The notes: generated from the letters alone by a model not told the origin. DNA of 64,000 bases from Bacillota bacterium (GCA_023419605.1 JAEZXR010000103.1:1-64000), one strand, 5' to 3'; numbered from the stretch's first letter, positions 44,382-53,185 are shown. Made by a program: numbers and translations.

Positions 44382-45238
44382 AATTTATTCTCCTATTAAT
44401 AAAATTTATCTTTGATCTACATAACGCATAAATAACCATCGCACTAAATTTCTGAGAAACTTTTATGAACTTGCTATCAATCAATTTGCCTACGCCAACC
44501 TACAAAACTATTTTATCATACTTTGTTAAATTTTGCATTAATTTCTGAAAAGTTCCTATTCATAATTTCTATGGATTTACTTCTTTATTTGGCAATAAAA
44601 AAACTGCTCTTCAGCAGTTATCTATAATCCCTGGCACTATCATTCATTCTCTTACATTCGAACAATTATAGCCTGTCCGCCCCCACGTCCTTCTAATACT
44701 TCTTCTTTTAGCACTCTTGTTTTAATCGGTATTTAAACAATTATTTTTTCATAATTCTGTTAGTCCCATAGGAAAAGTGGGTAAAACAATTTCGTCGCCA
44801 CCGCGAAATGTATTTGCTTTATGCGCGGCCTTGTTTTATAATATAAAACATAAACGATGCCAGGTTAGGGTTAAGGTTGGGGTTGAGAACGTCGGCCAAT
44901 TCATTATAAAGGGGTCTGGATTGTCGTTGACTCATAGTTTTGGCAAGTCGGAGATCGACCCTTCCGTCTACGCCGCACACATTATGACTCTCAACCCCAA
45001 CCTTAGCCTTAACCTGACAAAAACTTTACCGTCAAATTCTTGTTATATATTTAACAATTCTTAATTTCTATTATAATAAGAACCACAATATTTGTAAATA
45101 AAAATATTCGTCTTTCGTTAAAAATAAGACAAGGGTATTTTCCCTCCGTAATTCGTTTTCATTTTCTGGCGGTTATTAAAAAAATGAAGTATAATAAGTA
45201 TAGCAAATGAAATTGATAAACTTATTGGAGGACTCGTA
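44382..45238. other. 857-base intergenic region with orphan terminator and inverted repeat
   Basis: The minus strand has an intrinsic terminator (AACTGCT/AGCAGTT, 44602-44619, then seven Ts) with no gene ahead of it. A short frame just upstream ends GRGGGQAIIVRM and a stop at about 44657, so this may be the 3' relic of a lost gene or the end of a small RNA. The hexamer inverted repeat at 44861-45016 and a TATAAT before the metallophosphoesterase gene are the only other features seen. Confidence 0.5.
44861..45016. repeat. telomere-like hexamer inverted repeat element
   Basis: The left arm 44861-44888 reads CA followed by GGTTAG, GGTTAA, GGTTGG and GGTTGA. The right arm 44989-45016 is its inverse with two differences in 28 bases. 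They flank 100 unrelated bases. Arms made of 6-base units set it apart from a simple terminator, and it may be a small mobile or replicating-slippage element. Confidence 0.75.
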
Positions 45239-46045
45239 ATGATCTATTGGTACGCACTGCTGGCGATCCTTATAATTGCTTTACTATATATGCGTTTTGA
45301 AGCAACCTTTTTAAAAGTTGAAAGAATCCGCTTCACAAAGGATAAAAATGCACTGAAGGTAGTGCAGCTATCCGATATACATATTAACAAATTAAAGGTT
45401 TCACAGGAAAGAATCACAAAGGTTTTGTCCCAGGAAAATCCCGATATTCTGATCCTTTCCGGAGACTATATCGAAGAGCCGAAGGATATTCCTGACTTTC
45501 TGAAGTTTCTTGCATCCATAAAAGGACATAAGAATACATACCTTTGTCTGGGAAATCATGACTACGAGGCCTTTAAAGACGATCCCGAAGGACTTTCGGA
45601 ATATATTCGGACCCTTGAGAATCACGGCTTTAAAATACTTCATAATGAAACGGTTTGTTTTGAAAAAAACCATAAGAAGTATAATATTACAGGCATCGCA
45701 GACATCCGCTACAACCACCATGACATCGAAAAAGCCCTGAGTACCTGCTGCCCTGATGCCCGGCTTACTCTGGCATTTTCACATAATCCGGACATAGTAC
45801 TGCAAATCCCCCGTAATAAGGTGGACTACCTGCTGACCGGCCACTTCCACGGGGGGCAGATCTGGGCTCCTTTTAACCTGGAGTTTAAACTCATGCGCGG
45901 GGAAAAGCTATGCAAAATGGGAGTACGAAAAGGCCTTCACAAGATCAATGGAATTAACCTCTACGTGAATCGCGGCCTCGGCAATGTAGTAGTTCCCCTT
46001 CGTTTCCTGTCCAGGCCGGAAATCACTGTATTTTACCTTCCATAA
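45239..46045 (+). CDS. membrane-anchored metallophosphoesterase (YkuE/YaeI type)
   Basis: The protein has 268 residues with one N-terminal transmembrane helix (WYALLAILIIALLYM). The calcineurin-like metal motifs follow in order: QLSDIHI, LSGDYIE, LGNHDYE, FSHNPDI and LTGHFHGGQ. Relatives hydrolyse UDP-diacylglucosamine-like or other phosphoesters. The substrate here is unknown. GGAGG precedes the ATG and a TATAAT lies about 50 bases upstream. It is convergent with araD and shares a terminator. Confidence 0.9.
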   Translation: MIYWYALLAILIIALLYMRFEATFLKVERIRFTKDKNALKVVQLSDIHINKLKVSQERITKVLSQENPDILILSGDYIEEPKDIPDFLKFLASIKGHKNTYLCLGNHDYEAFKDDPEGLSEYIRTLENHGFKILHNETVCFEKNHKKYNITGIADIRYNHHDIEKALSTCCPDARLTLAFSHNPDIVLQIPRNKVDYLLTGHFHGGQIWAPFNLEFKLMRGEKLCKMGVRKGLHKINGINLYVNRGLGNVVVPLRFLSRPEITVFYLP

Positions 46046-46089
46046 AGTAAAAAGAGACGGCAAATGAAAATGTCGTCTCTTTTTTACTT
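46046..46089. terminator. bidirectional terminator between metallophosphoesterase and araD
   Basis: AAAGAGACG and CGTCTCTTT, extended by AAGTAAA/TTTACTT, form a long stem after the plus-strand stop and abut the araD stop. Confidence 0.85.
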
Positions 46090-46781
46090 TACTTTCCCTG
46101 TCCATAATACGCATTTGCGCCATGTTTTCGTAAAAAGTGCTTATCCAGCAAATTCCAGTCCATGGGTCCAACGCCGGGATTCAGTGTGAGGGTCCTATAG
46201 GCCATCTTCGCCACTTCTTCCAGGACTACTGAATTATGCACCGCATCCCCGGCATCTTTTCCCCAGGTAAAAGGGCCATGCATATTCACCAATACCGCCG
46301 GAATGAATGTAGGATTTAGCCCCTGGAAGGTCTCTACGATGACATTGCCGGTTTCCTTCTCATAGTCCCCTTTGATTTCGGCTTCATCCATTTTCCGGGT
46401 ACAGGGGATTTCCCCATAGAAATAGTCTCCATGGGTCGTCCCGAAGGCCGGCACACCCTTCCCTGCCTGTGCAAAGCTGGTAGCCCAGGGAGAATGGGTA
46501 TGAACCACTCCGCCGATTTCAGGAAATGCTTTATAAAGTATCAAATGGGTGGGTGTATCGGAGGAAGGCTTCAACGTCCCCTCCACTATCCTGCCTTCCA
46601 AACTCAGTACCACCATATGCTCCGGTTTCAATTCCTCGTAAGGAACTCCACTAGGCTTGATGACTATCAAGCCCAGTTCCCGGTCAATACCGCTCACGTT
46701 TCCCCAGGTAAAAGTCACAAGTCCGTGCTTAGGAAGGTCCAGATTCGCCTTCCATACTTCCAATTTCAATTTATCCAGCAT
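46089..46781 (-). CDS. araD: L-ribulose-5-phosphate 4-epimerase
   Basis: AraD converts L-ribulose-5-phosphate to D-xylulose-5-phosphate, the last arabinose-specific step. The 230-residue class II aldolase fold carries the zinc ligands in GGVVHTHSPWAT and THGDYFYGEIPC and the closing VNMHGPFTWGKD. It starts 10 bases after araB (GAGGT site) and is the last gene of the araBD unit. Confidence 0.97.
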   Translation of the reverse strand: MLDKLKLEVWKANLDLPKHGLVTFTWGNVSGIDRELGLIVIKPSGVPYEELKPEHMVVLSLEGRIVEGTLKPSSDTPTHLILYKAFPEIGGVVHTHSPWATSFAQAGKGVPAFGTTHGDYFYGEIPCTRKMDEAEIKGDYEKETGNVIVETFQGLNPTFIPAVLVNMHGPFTWGKDAGDAVHNSVVLEEVAKMAYRTLTLNPGVGPMDWNLLDKHFLRKHGANAYYGQGK

Positions 46782-46791
46782 CTTTGCTACC

Positions 46792-48465
46792 TCACCCTTT
46801 TGCTTCCCTGCGAATTTCCTTCAACCGCTTCATGACATTGTTTTCGCCTCTGCCGAAATAGTCATGAAGCGCCTTGTACTCCGCGTACAGTTTGTCATAA
46901 ACTCTTACATTCTCCGGAATGGGTTTGTACACCTTGTCTTTTACCTTTGCCATTACCTTCGCCGCATCTACGATGGTATCATATCCACCCCGTTCCTTCC
47001 CCGCGGCAACAGCGCCAAACATGGCAGATCCCAGGGCCGGTGTCTGTGCCGAGGCGGAGATACGGATTTCCCTGTTGGTTACATCGGAATAAATCTGCAT
47101 CATGAACTCGTCCTTTTCAGCGATACCACCGGCTGCATACAGCTCCTTGATGGGTACCCCGTTATCCTCAAAGGTTTCCACAATCATCCGGGTACCATAA
47201 GCCGTTGCTTCAATCAGCGCCCGGTAGATTTCTTCCGGCCGGGTTAAAAGAGTACAGCCCAGGATCAATCCGGTAAGGTCCACATCCACAAGAACAGAGC
47301 GGTTTCCATTCCACCAGTCCAGTGCCACCAGGCCGCTTTCTCCTACCGCAAGCTTCTGTGCCTTCTCACGCAGCACCTTATGAATACTGACACCCTTTGC
47401 TTCCGCTTCTTTCATATACTCTGCCGGAACACAGTTTTTAACAAACCATTCGAAGTGGTCCCCTACACAGGATTGCCCCGCTTCATAGCCCAAATACCCC
47501 GGTATGATTCCATCCTCAACCACACCGCACATGCCCGGCACAATTTTTTCCTCATCGCCCAGCAGCATATGGCAGGTAGAGGTTCCCATGATCATCAGCA
47601 TTTTTCCCGGCTCTGTGATACCTACCGCCGGAACGGCTACATGGGCATCTACATTGGCAACGGCGATGGCAGTTCCTGCCTTCAAGCCCGTAAGCCGGGC
47701 AGCAGCCTCCGTCAGTTCACCTGCTTTGGCACCAATGGGATATATATCTCGGCTCAGCTTTTCATCCGCTACATTTTCAAGTCTTGGGTTAAGGGCTTTA
47801 AAGAAATCACTGGAAGGATAGCTTTTTTGCTTGTGCCACAGGGCTTTATACCCGGCTGTACAGCTGTTCCTCTTTTCTTCCCCTGTCAGTTGGTAAACCA
47901 CCCAGTCCGCAGCTTCCATGAAGCGGCCTGCCTTTTCATAGATATCGGGAGCTTCATTTAATATCTGCCATATCTTTGGAATTAGCCACTCGGAAGATAT
48001 TTTGCCTCCGTAAAGATTCAGGAATTCCTCTCCTCTTTCCTCGGCGATTTTATTCAGCTGATTCGCCTCATCCTGGGCAGCATGGTGCTTCCAGAGCTTC
48101 ACATAGGCATGGGGATTTGATTTGTATTCCTCATAGAAACAAAGGGGCTTTCCCGCCTTGTCCGTTGGCAGCATGGTACATGCCGTAAAATCTATAGCCA
48201 GGCCTACCACATCTTCCGCAGATACTTCCGCCTCTTTTAATACCGCCGGAATCGTTTCAGCCAGAACATCCAGATAGTCCTGCGGATGCTGCAGTGCCCA
48301 ATCCGGCTCCAAACGGGTCTTTCCATCCGGAAGGTATTCATCCATAACACCATGAGGATATACCTTTACCGAAGCAGCGAGCTCCCTTCCGGTATCCACT
48401 TCAACCAATACCGCTCTTCCTGATTGTGTTCCGTAATCCACACCCAATGTATACTTTTTACTCAT
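46792..48465 (-). CDS. araB: L-ribulokinase
   Basis: AraB phosphorylates L-ribulose. The protein has 557 residues in the FGGY kinase fold: LGVDYGTQSGRAVLVEVDTG (phosphate 1), GLAIDFTACTMLP, MGTSTCHMLL and AAGGIAEKDEFMMQIYSDV. The ATG at 48465 has AAGGGAG upstream and gives the usual family length; a longer frame adds 50 residues through the promoter region. The araB-araD spacing indicates one transcript. A CRE-like sequence lies about 35 bases upstream. Confidence 0.97.
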   Translation of the reverse strand: MSKKYTLGVDYGTQSGRAVLVEVDTGRELAASVKVYPHGVMDEYLPDGKTRLEPDWALQHPQDYLDVLAETIPAVLKEAEVSAEDVVGLAIDFTACTMLPTDKAGKPLCFYEEYKSNPHAYVKLWKHHAAQDEANQLNKIAEERGEEFLNLYGGKISSEWLIPKIWQILNEAPDIYEKAGRFMEAADWVVYQLTGEEKRNSCTAGYKALWHKQKSYPSSDFFKALNPRLENVADEKLSRDIYPIGAKAGELTEAAARLTGLKAGTAIAVANVDAHVAVPAVGITEPGKMLMIMGTSTCHMLLGDEEKIVPGMCGVVEDGIIPGYLGYEAGQSCVGDHFEWFVKNCVPAEYMKEAEAKGVSIHKVLREKAQKLAVGESGLVALDWWNGNRSVLVDVDLTGLILGCTLLTRPEEIYRALIEATAYGTRMIVETFEDNGVPIKELYAAGGIAEKDEFMMQIYSDVTNREIRISASAQTPALGSAMFGAVAAGKERGGYDTIVDAAKVMAKVKDKVYKPIPENVRVYDKLYAEYKALHDYFGRGENNVMKRLKEIRREAKG

Positions 48466-48498
48466 TTTTACGACTCCCTTCAAAAAATATAGAATATA

Positions 48499-48513
48499 AG
48501 GAAACGGTTTCTT
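48499..48513. promoter_or_regulatory. CRE-like catabolite element before araB
   Basis: AGGAAACGGTTTCTT contains the core AAACGGTTT of CcpA sites, in a near-palindrome 34 bases before araB. The outer bases deviate from the consensus, so it is a candidate only. Confidence 0.35.
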
Positions 48514-48577
48514 TATGATAGATGAGAACACCCTTCCCATAGACCGCCTGGGACCGTTCTCCTCCTCTGCTGTACTC

Positions 48578-49672
48578 CTATTCTTGCCCCACCGCTTTCG
48601 TACTGTCACGCACAATAAGCTCGGGGCTTATCTTCACGTCGAAATAGTTCACTTTTCTTTCTATCATTTGCAACATGGCTTCCGCAGCTTTTATCCCCAG
48701 GAACTCCTTCGGATGCGCTATGGTCGTTAATTTGGGTTCCGATGCCACTGCGATGTGAGAGTCATCGAAGCTGACCACGGAAATATCCTCCGGGACAGCC
48801 AATCCCATGCCTCGAATAATATCCATCACCTTCACTGCGATTTGATCATTATAGCAAACCACAGCAGAGCATCCCGATAAAAATTCTCTGATATAATCGT
48901 TGGAATCGCTATTGAATTTATAATCCATTTCCCCTGTATCGAACCACAGGACGCTTGAATCCAGCAGCTGTATACCGGCTTCCTTATGGGCATTCTGAAA
49001 GCCTTCAAACCGGCCGTGTCCTTGCTGGTCATCGATTTTAAAAATTCCGCCGATCTTCCGGTGCCCCAGTTCAAACAGATGCTTCGCAGCCAGGGATCCG
49101 CCCAATCGGTCATCCTCAACAACATAGGAATAATCCAGACGCTGATAGCACCCGTGGATAAATAGAATGGGTATCCCCTGCGCACTCAGCTCCCGGTATA
49201 AGTCCAGGTTGGAATTGGGCAGTGCGCTTTTGGTCGGTTCCACAATCAATCCGTCAATTTTTTGATTTAGAAGGTTTTCCAGGCAAAGCCGCTCCTTCTC
49301 CTGCTGATTGTATGTGCAGCAGAGGAATATGTTATACCCGTCACTGCTCAGAACGCTGTCAATTCCCCGAATAATCGAAGGAAAAATATAGTCGTTCAGG
49401 TAGGTGGTCATGACACCGATAATTTTTGAAGGAGTACTTTTCACATCCGGCCTCCGGTCCACGAAAGTCCCCTTCCCCTGGGTCCGGTACAACCAACCTT
49501 CATTGACAAGCTCTCCAATGGCCTGCCGGACCGTATGCCTGCTGATGCCGAATTTTTCAGCCAATTCATTCTCTGACTGAATCTGTTCCCCTGGCTTCAG
49601 CTTTTCTTCCTTTATGGTCTCAATCAGGTAATCCTTCAAGGCTTGATATTTTGGTTTATCGCTATTTAACAT
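48578..49672 (-). CDS. araR: arabinose repressor AraR
   Basis: The protein has 364 residues from the ATG at 49672. It has a GntR-type winged helix (IQSENELAEKFGISRHTVRQ) joined to a LacI-type arabinose-binding domain (IIGVMTTYLNDYIFPSIIRG, SVVSFDDSHIAVASEPKLTT). This fusion is diagnostic of Firmicute AraR, which releases its operators when it binds L-arabinose. A perfect AraR core (TTGTACGTACAA) overlaps the promoter of the isomerase gene at 51922. It is located between araB and the isomerase. Confidence 0.94.
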   Translation of the reverse strand: MLNSDKPKYQALKDYLIETIKEEKLKPGEQIQSENELAEKFGISRHTVRQAIGELVNEGWLYRTQGKGTFVDRRPDVKSTPSKIIGVMTTYLNDYIFPSIIRGIDSVLSSDGYNIFLCCTYNQQEKERLCLENLLNQKIDGLIVEPTKSALPNSNLDLYRELSAQGIPILFIHGCYQRLDYSYVVEDDRLGGSLAAKHLFELGHRKIGGIFKIDDQQGHGRFEGFQNAHKEAGIQLLDSSVLWFDTGEMDYKFNSDSNDYIREFLSGCSAVVCYNDQIAVKVMDIIRGMGLAVPEDISVVSFDDSHIAVASEPKLTTIAHPKEFLGIKAAEAMLQMIERKVNYFDVKISPELIVRDSTKAVGQE

Positions 49673-49817
49673 TAAAACACCACTCAATTCCGGTAGTAAG
49701 GGGTTGGACGGCCCCACAGGCACCCTCCAACCTCCATTTATCCATTAACCTCGGGATTAGCGAAAGACTAGCTTTCACTATGATTTTGTTATACCCTGCA
49801 GGGCTCCCCATGAACAT

Positions 49818-49904
49818 CGAACTTTATAATGATTTATTCCGCATCCAACTGACCCAACTGCCAGTCATTTGGATGCTACACAATAAATTAATGTATAAAG
49901 TTCG
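49818..49904. repeat. long hairpin between the isomerase gene and araR
   Basis: CGAACTTTATA pairs with TATAAAGTTCG, followed inwards by a TTATT/AATAA region and GCATCCAA with TTGGATGC. Most of the 87 bases can form one stem. It lies 50 bases past the isomerase stop and may act as terminator or attenuator. Confidence 0.55.
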
Positions 49905-49954
49905 CTGTCCGAGAAGGGCCCGCAAAAAAGTGAAAGTAATTCTTTCGCGGCATC

Positions 49955-51436
49955 TTATTTAAAGGGATTCTCATCCTTGTATAGCATGGATGCAGGCTGG
50001 TTGAAAGCTACATCCTCCACACCCAGCATCTTCATCGCCGCAAACAGAACCTTGCCCGCATGTTTAAAGGCGATGCCCGCATGGTGCGGATACCTTTTGG
50101 CGATCAAAACATGACGGTAGAATCTTGCCATTTCCTTGATGGCAAAGATACCGATGCCGCCAAAGGATTTAGGATCAATATCTAAAACTTCCCCCTCTGC
50201 AATATAGCTTCGGAGTTTTGCATCGGCAGTACTCTGGAGCCGGAAAAGCGTAATATCCCCCGACTTGATGGTACCTTCCAGGGTCCCCCTTGAAATGTCC
50301 GGCTCTTTGTCGGCTTCCAGCAGCCGGTGCATAATGAGCTGGTATTTCATCGCCGCATTCTTTACAGAGCAAATGGGCGTATTTCCACAGTGGAAGCCCA
50401 TAAACAGATCATTCAGCTTGTACTCTCCCACTGCATCCTTATTGGCTTCGTACATATCCCTGGGCACTGTATTGTTGATATCCAGGAGCGTTGCCGGCAA
50501 ACTTGTTGCAAGAGTAATGACATACTCACTCAATGCACCGTAGATATCGGTTTCACAGGCAATGGGAATTCCCCTCATGGCAAAGCGGGAGTTCACATAG
50601 CAGGGGACAAAGCCGAACTGTGTCTGGAATGCAGGCCAGCACTTGTTAGCAAATACAACATAATCCGAGGCTCCGGTATTCTGTTCCATCCAGTCCAGCA
50701 GAGTAAGCTCGTACTGTGCCAGCTTCGGCAGAATTCCAGGATAGCCGTTGCCTGCCCCCAGTTCTTCTTCCATCTCCTCTACCAGGGCAGGGATTCTAGC
50801 ATCATTGGCATGTTGATTAAAGGCTTCAAACAGATCCAGTTCGGAATTCTCCATAATCTCAACACCAAGATCATAGAGAGGCTTGATGGGCGCATTACAC
50901 GCAAGAAAATCCTGAGGCCTTGGGCCGAAGGTGATGATCTTCAGTCTGGAAAGTCCCAGGGTTACACGGGCTATATCAGAAAAATCAGCGATCATATCCG
51001 CCACTTCCTCCGGCGTTCCTACCGGATATTCCGGAATGTAGGGCTTTAGATTTCGAAGGCCAAGGTTATAGGATGCATTCAACATTCCGCAGTAAGCATC
51101 TCCACGTCCGCCAAACAAATTGTCTCCGCTTTCTTCCGCTGCGGCTGCAAACATTGTGGCTCCCTTAAACTTCTGCGCCAGCAATGTTTCCGGTCCTTCC
51201 GGTCCAAAGTTCCCCAGGTATACCACCAATGCATTCACCTGCGCATCCGTAAGCTCCTGCAATGCCTTTAGCATATCCTTTTCATTTTCAACGGTGGTCT
51301 TTACCTCATGGATGGAAACACCCTTTTCACGACAGACTTTTACTACAGCCTCTCTTCTTTTTGCGCTAAGCTCCACAGGGAAGCAGTCTCTGCTCACTGC
51401 TACAATCCCCAGCTTGACTTCAGGAAAATTAATCAT
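49955..51436 (-). CDS. L-fucose/L-arabinose isomerase family protein in the araA position
   Basis: This 493-residue aldose isomerase is related to fucose isomerase rather than classical AraA. It has VVYLGNFGPEGPETLLAQ, FFGG-like NLFGGRGDAY, ITFGPRPQDFLACNAP, CYVNSRFAMRGIPIACETD and FHCGNTPICSV. The classical AraA N terminus (FVTGSQHLYG) is absent. Because araB, araD and araR are adjacent and no other isomerase is in the window, it probably converts L-arabinose to L-ribulose. That substrate is inferred from context. The long leader starts at an AraR-box promoter. Confidence 0.85.
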   Translation of the reverse strand: MINFPEVKLGIVAVSRDCFPVELSAKRREAVVKVCREKGVSIHEVKTTVENEKDMLKALQELTDAQVNALVVYLGNFGPEGPETLLAQKFKGATMFAAAAEESGDNLFGGRGDAYCGMLNASYNLGLRNLKPYIPEYPVGTPEEVADMIADFSDIARVTLGLSRLKIITFGPRPQDFLACNAPIKPLYDLGVEIMENSELDLFEAFNQHANDARIPALVEEMEEELGAGNGYPGILPKLAQYELTLLDWMEQNTGASDYVVFANKCWPAFQTQFGFVPCYVNSRFAMRGIPIACETDIYGALSEYVITLATSLPATLLDINNTVPRDMYEANKDAVGEYKLNDLFMGFHCGNTPICSVKNAAMKYQLIMHRLLEADKEPDISRGTLEGTIKSGDITLFRLQSTADAKLRSYIAEGEVLDIDPKSFGGIGIFAIKEMARFYRHVLIAKRYPHHAGIAFKHAGKVLFAAMKMLGVEDVAFNQPASMLYKDENPFK

Positions 51437-51559
51437 TTTATAAACCCCCTTAAAGAATTTTCAACTTGTATGCACATGACCGGTAAAATATCACAGCCAA
51501 GTTCATTTATCCTCACTTTTTACTCTGCTCAAAATGTAATACTTTTTATGGTTTGACTA

Positions 51560-51720
51560 AAGTGCGCCCTACTACTTCCCCAGTTTCGCGTTCTCCCCTT
51601 GTCGCTGCGGCGACATCCCCCTCCCGGAGAGGGACAAGGAATTCGGCCTCCCTCCCGGAGGGAGGTGGCAGCCGCCAGGCTGACGGTGGGAGCCTTCAGA
51701 GCACGAAAGGAACCTGACAC
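51560..51720. repeat. GC-rich repeat with strong internal palindrome
   Basis: CTCCCTCCCGGAGGGAG and neighbouring CCCTCCCGGAGAGGG, GTCGCTGCGGCGAC and GGCAGCCGCCAGGCTGAC segments form several strong stems. This stands out from the AT-rich surroundings. I recognise the pattern as a dispersed repeat often mis-annotated as small ORFs in Clostridia. It is inside the isomerase leader. Confidence 0.65.
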
Positions 51721-51731
51721 ATTATTATTAT

Positions 51732-51915
51732 AAGCTAATTTCTCCTTATAATTCCTTTTGCGTCAAGGGTGTTTCAATAAAGCCTATTTTTACTATTTTT
51801 CATGGCTTTATTATAATGCGCAGCAAAGGCTAATTTCCCCTTATAACGCTCTTTGCGTTAAGCGCGTTTCAATAAAACCTACCTTTTAAATTTTTCATGG
51901 TTTTATTATAACACG
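51732..51915. repeat. two tandem 95-bp repeats with a conserved hairpin
   Basis: Two copies are offset by exactly 95 bases. In each, AATAAARCC pairs with GGYTTTATT (51776-51784 with 51804-51812; 51871-51879 with 51899-51907). The variable pair is A:T in one copy and G:C in the other, a compensatory change. Both also share GCTAATTTCYCCTTATAA. The promoter-proximal copy includes the -10 box. Confidence 0.7.
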
Positions 51916-51933
51916 CTCATGTTGTACGTACAA
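51905..51933 (-). promoter_or_regulatory. isomerase promoter overlapped by an AraR operator
   Basis: On the minus strand TTGTAC (51928-51933) and TATAAT (51905-51910) are 17 bases apart. The AraR core palindrome TTGTACGTACAA (51922-51933) covers the -35 box, so bound AraR would block polymerase. Confidence 0.8.
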
Positions 51934-52060
51934 GTGGCAGTAAAAATATTTTATTCCTGCTATAAATCGTAACAACTCCGGCTGAACTTTTGTCTTAAAG
52001 CGATAGAAATATGGTTCCAGGCATACCATTCACTGATATGCCTGTGCATTCAAACAGAAA

Positions 52061-53131
52061 CTATAACCAATTTCGAACAAAACCGTAAGTTTTCTCCCCA
52101 TTCCAGCAGTGCTTACCCTCAAATACATGGTGATACAGCTTTTCCTCCGCTCCATGCAGCAGGAATGCCTTTCGGGCAACCTCCAACTGCTCTGTTACAT
52201 TGTCCAGGCCTCTTTCTCCATTCAGATGATCCTGCCTTCCGCTTTCTATCAACAAAGGCCGGGGTGCTACCAGCGCGCCCAGATCACCTAGATCTGCATA
52301 TTCCATGAAATGCGGAATATAGTTGCAGCTGCAGTGAGGGTCATGGAAAAGTGCATCCTTGCAGCCATAAAAGTAACCGCTGACTACGGTACATTTTATC
52401 CTGTCATCCAGGGCTGCCAGCCATAGGGTTTGGAGGCCTCCTCCCGAAAAGCCGCTGCATCCGATTCTATGGACATCGCAGAAGGTGAGGGTTTCGATGT
52501 AATCCACCAAACGAATGAAATCCCAGACACACCAGCCCGTAAGGGAATATCCCAGGCTCATGGCGGCATTATTCAGGTGAACACAGGAACTGCCTGTGAA
52601 ATTCTTGTCATCCTCGCCCTGCATCCAATACTCCCGCCGTTCTCCGGCGCCCCTGGCATCCGGGCAAAATACGACATAGCCCTCCCGGACAAACTGTACG
52701 CCATAATCGTAGTTGCTTCGCTCGATGGCTTCCTTTATGACAGGAATATCCCTTCTGCCTGCTACTGCATATTTGCCGCCGCTTCCATGTCCGTGAACAG
52801 CAACCATGCAGGGTCTTTTTTCCTTCTCTCCGATCCCATCCGGCACCAGAATATACAAGGGCATCCATACACCCTCTTCTGTCTGAATAACCACTTTATC
52901 TCTCCGGTATCCATCCATCTGAACACTCTCCAGCGATTGCGGAGCCAGTTCACAGGAATGCAGCTTGCTGATGCCGGAAATTTCACGCAGCTTGGCTCGC
53001 AGTTCCTTTCTCCACGCTTCATGTTCCGGGATGGTCCTGGCCTGAAACGCCAGCTTCCTTGATTCCCTGTCGAATTTATCCAGCAGACGCTCCATGGTTG
53101 CATAATATTTTTCTGTGTGATTTCCTGTCAT
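52061..53131 (-). CDS. alpha/beta-hydrolase, probable carbohydrate esterase
   Basis: The protein has 356 residues from the ATG at 53131 (GGGGGAG eight bases upstream). The fold is of the large dienelactone hydrolase/acetyl-xylan-esterase-like group. It has AVHGHGSGG (oxyanion region), a nucleophile elbow CSGFSGGGLQT, and a probable acid and base in ESGRQDHL and EGKHCW. No signal peptide is present, so it acts in the cytoplasm. Placed after two GH43 genes and a pectin esterase in one operon, it probably removes acetyl or other acyl groups from imported oligosaccharides. This is inferred from context. Confidence 0.8.
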   Translation of the reverse strand: MTGNHTEKYYATMERLLDKFDRESRKLAFQARTIPEHEAWRKELRAKLREISGISKLHSCELAPQSLESVQMDGYRRDKVVIQTEEGVWMPLYILVPDGIGEKEKRPCMVAVHGHGSGGKYAVAGRRDIPVIKEAIERSNYDYGVQFVREGYVVFCPDARGAGERREYWMQGEDDKNFTGSSCVHLNNAAMSLGYSLTGWCVWDFIRLVDYIETLTFCDVHRIGCSGFSGGGLQTLWLAALDDRIKCTVVSGYFYGCKDALFHDPHCSCNYIPHFMEYADLGDLGALVAPRPLLIESGRQDHLNGERGLDNVTEQLEVARKAFLLHGAEEKLYHHVFEGKHCWNGEKTYGFVRNWL

Positions 53132-53185
53132 CCGTGTCTCCCCCTGTACCAATCCATATTGTTATACCCGACAGGCCTGTGAAGC

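Larger units (their letters stand above)
51437..52060. other. 624-base intergenic region before the isomerase gene
   Basis: This gap holds, from the promoter end, an AraR box overlapping a promoter (51905-51933), two 95-bp tandem repeats (51732-51915), a GC-rich dispersed-type repeat (51560-51720) and the isomerase ribosome binding site (AAGGGGG). The predicted leader is about 460 bases long. Positions 51940-52060 next to the hydrolase gene show no further feature. Confidence 0.7.

Noticed and set aside
44777..45064. 95-codon plus-strand frame through the hexamer inverted repeat
   Set aside because: It reads through both repeat arms (VRVKVGVENV and LNPNLSLNLT are the arms translated) and lacks a ribosome binding site.
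46792..48615. Longer araB with 50 extra N-terminal residues
   Set aside because: The extension crosses the promoter and CRE-like region; the ATG at 48465 has a good ribosome binding site and matches the family start.
51529..51720. 63-codon minus-strand frame
   Set aside because: It is a translation of the GC-rich repeat, a common false gene call.
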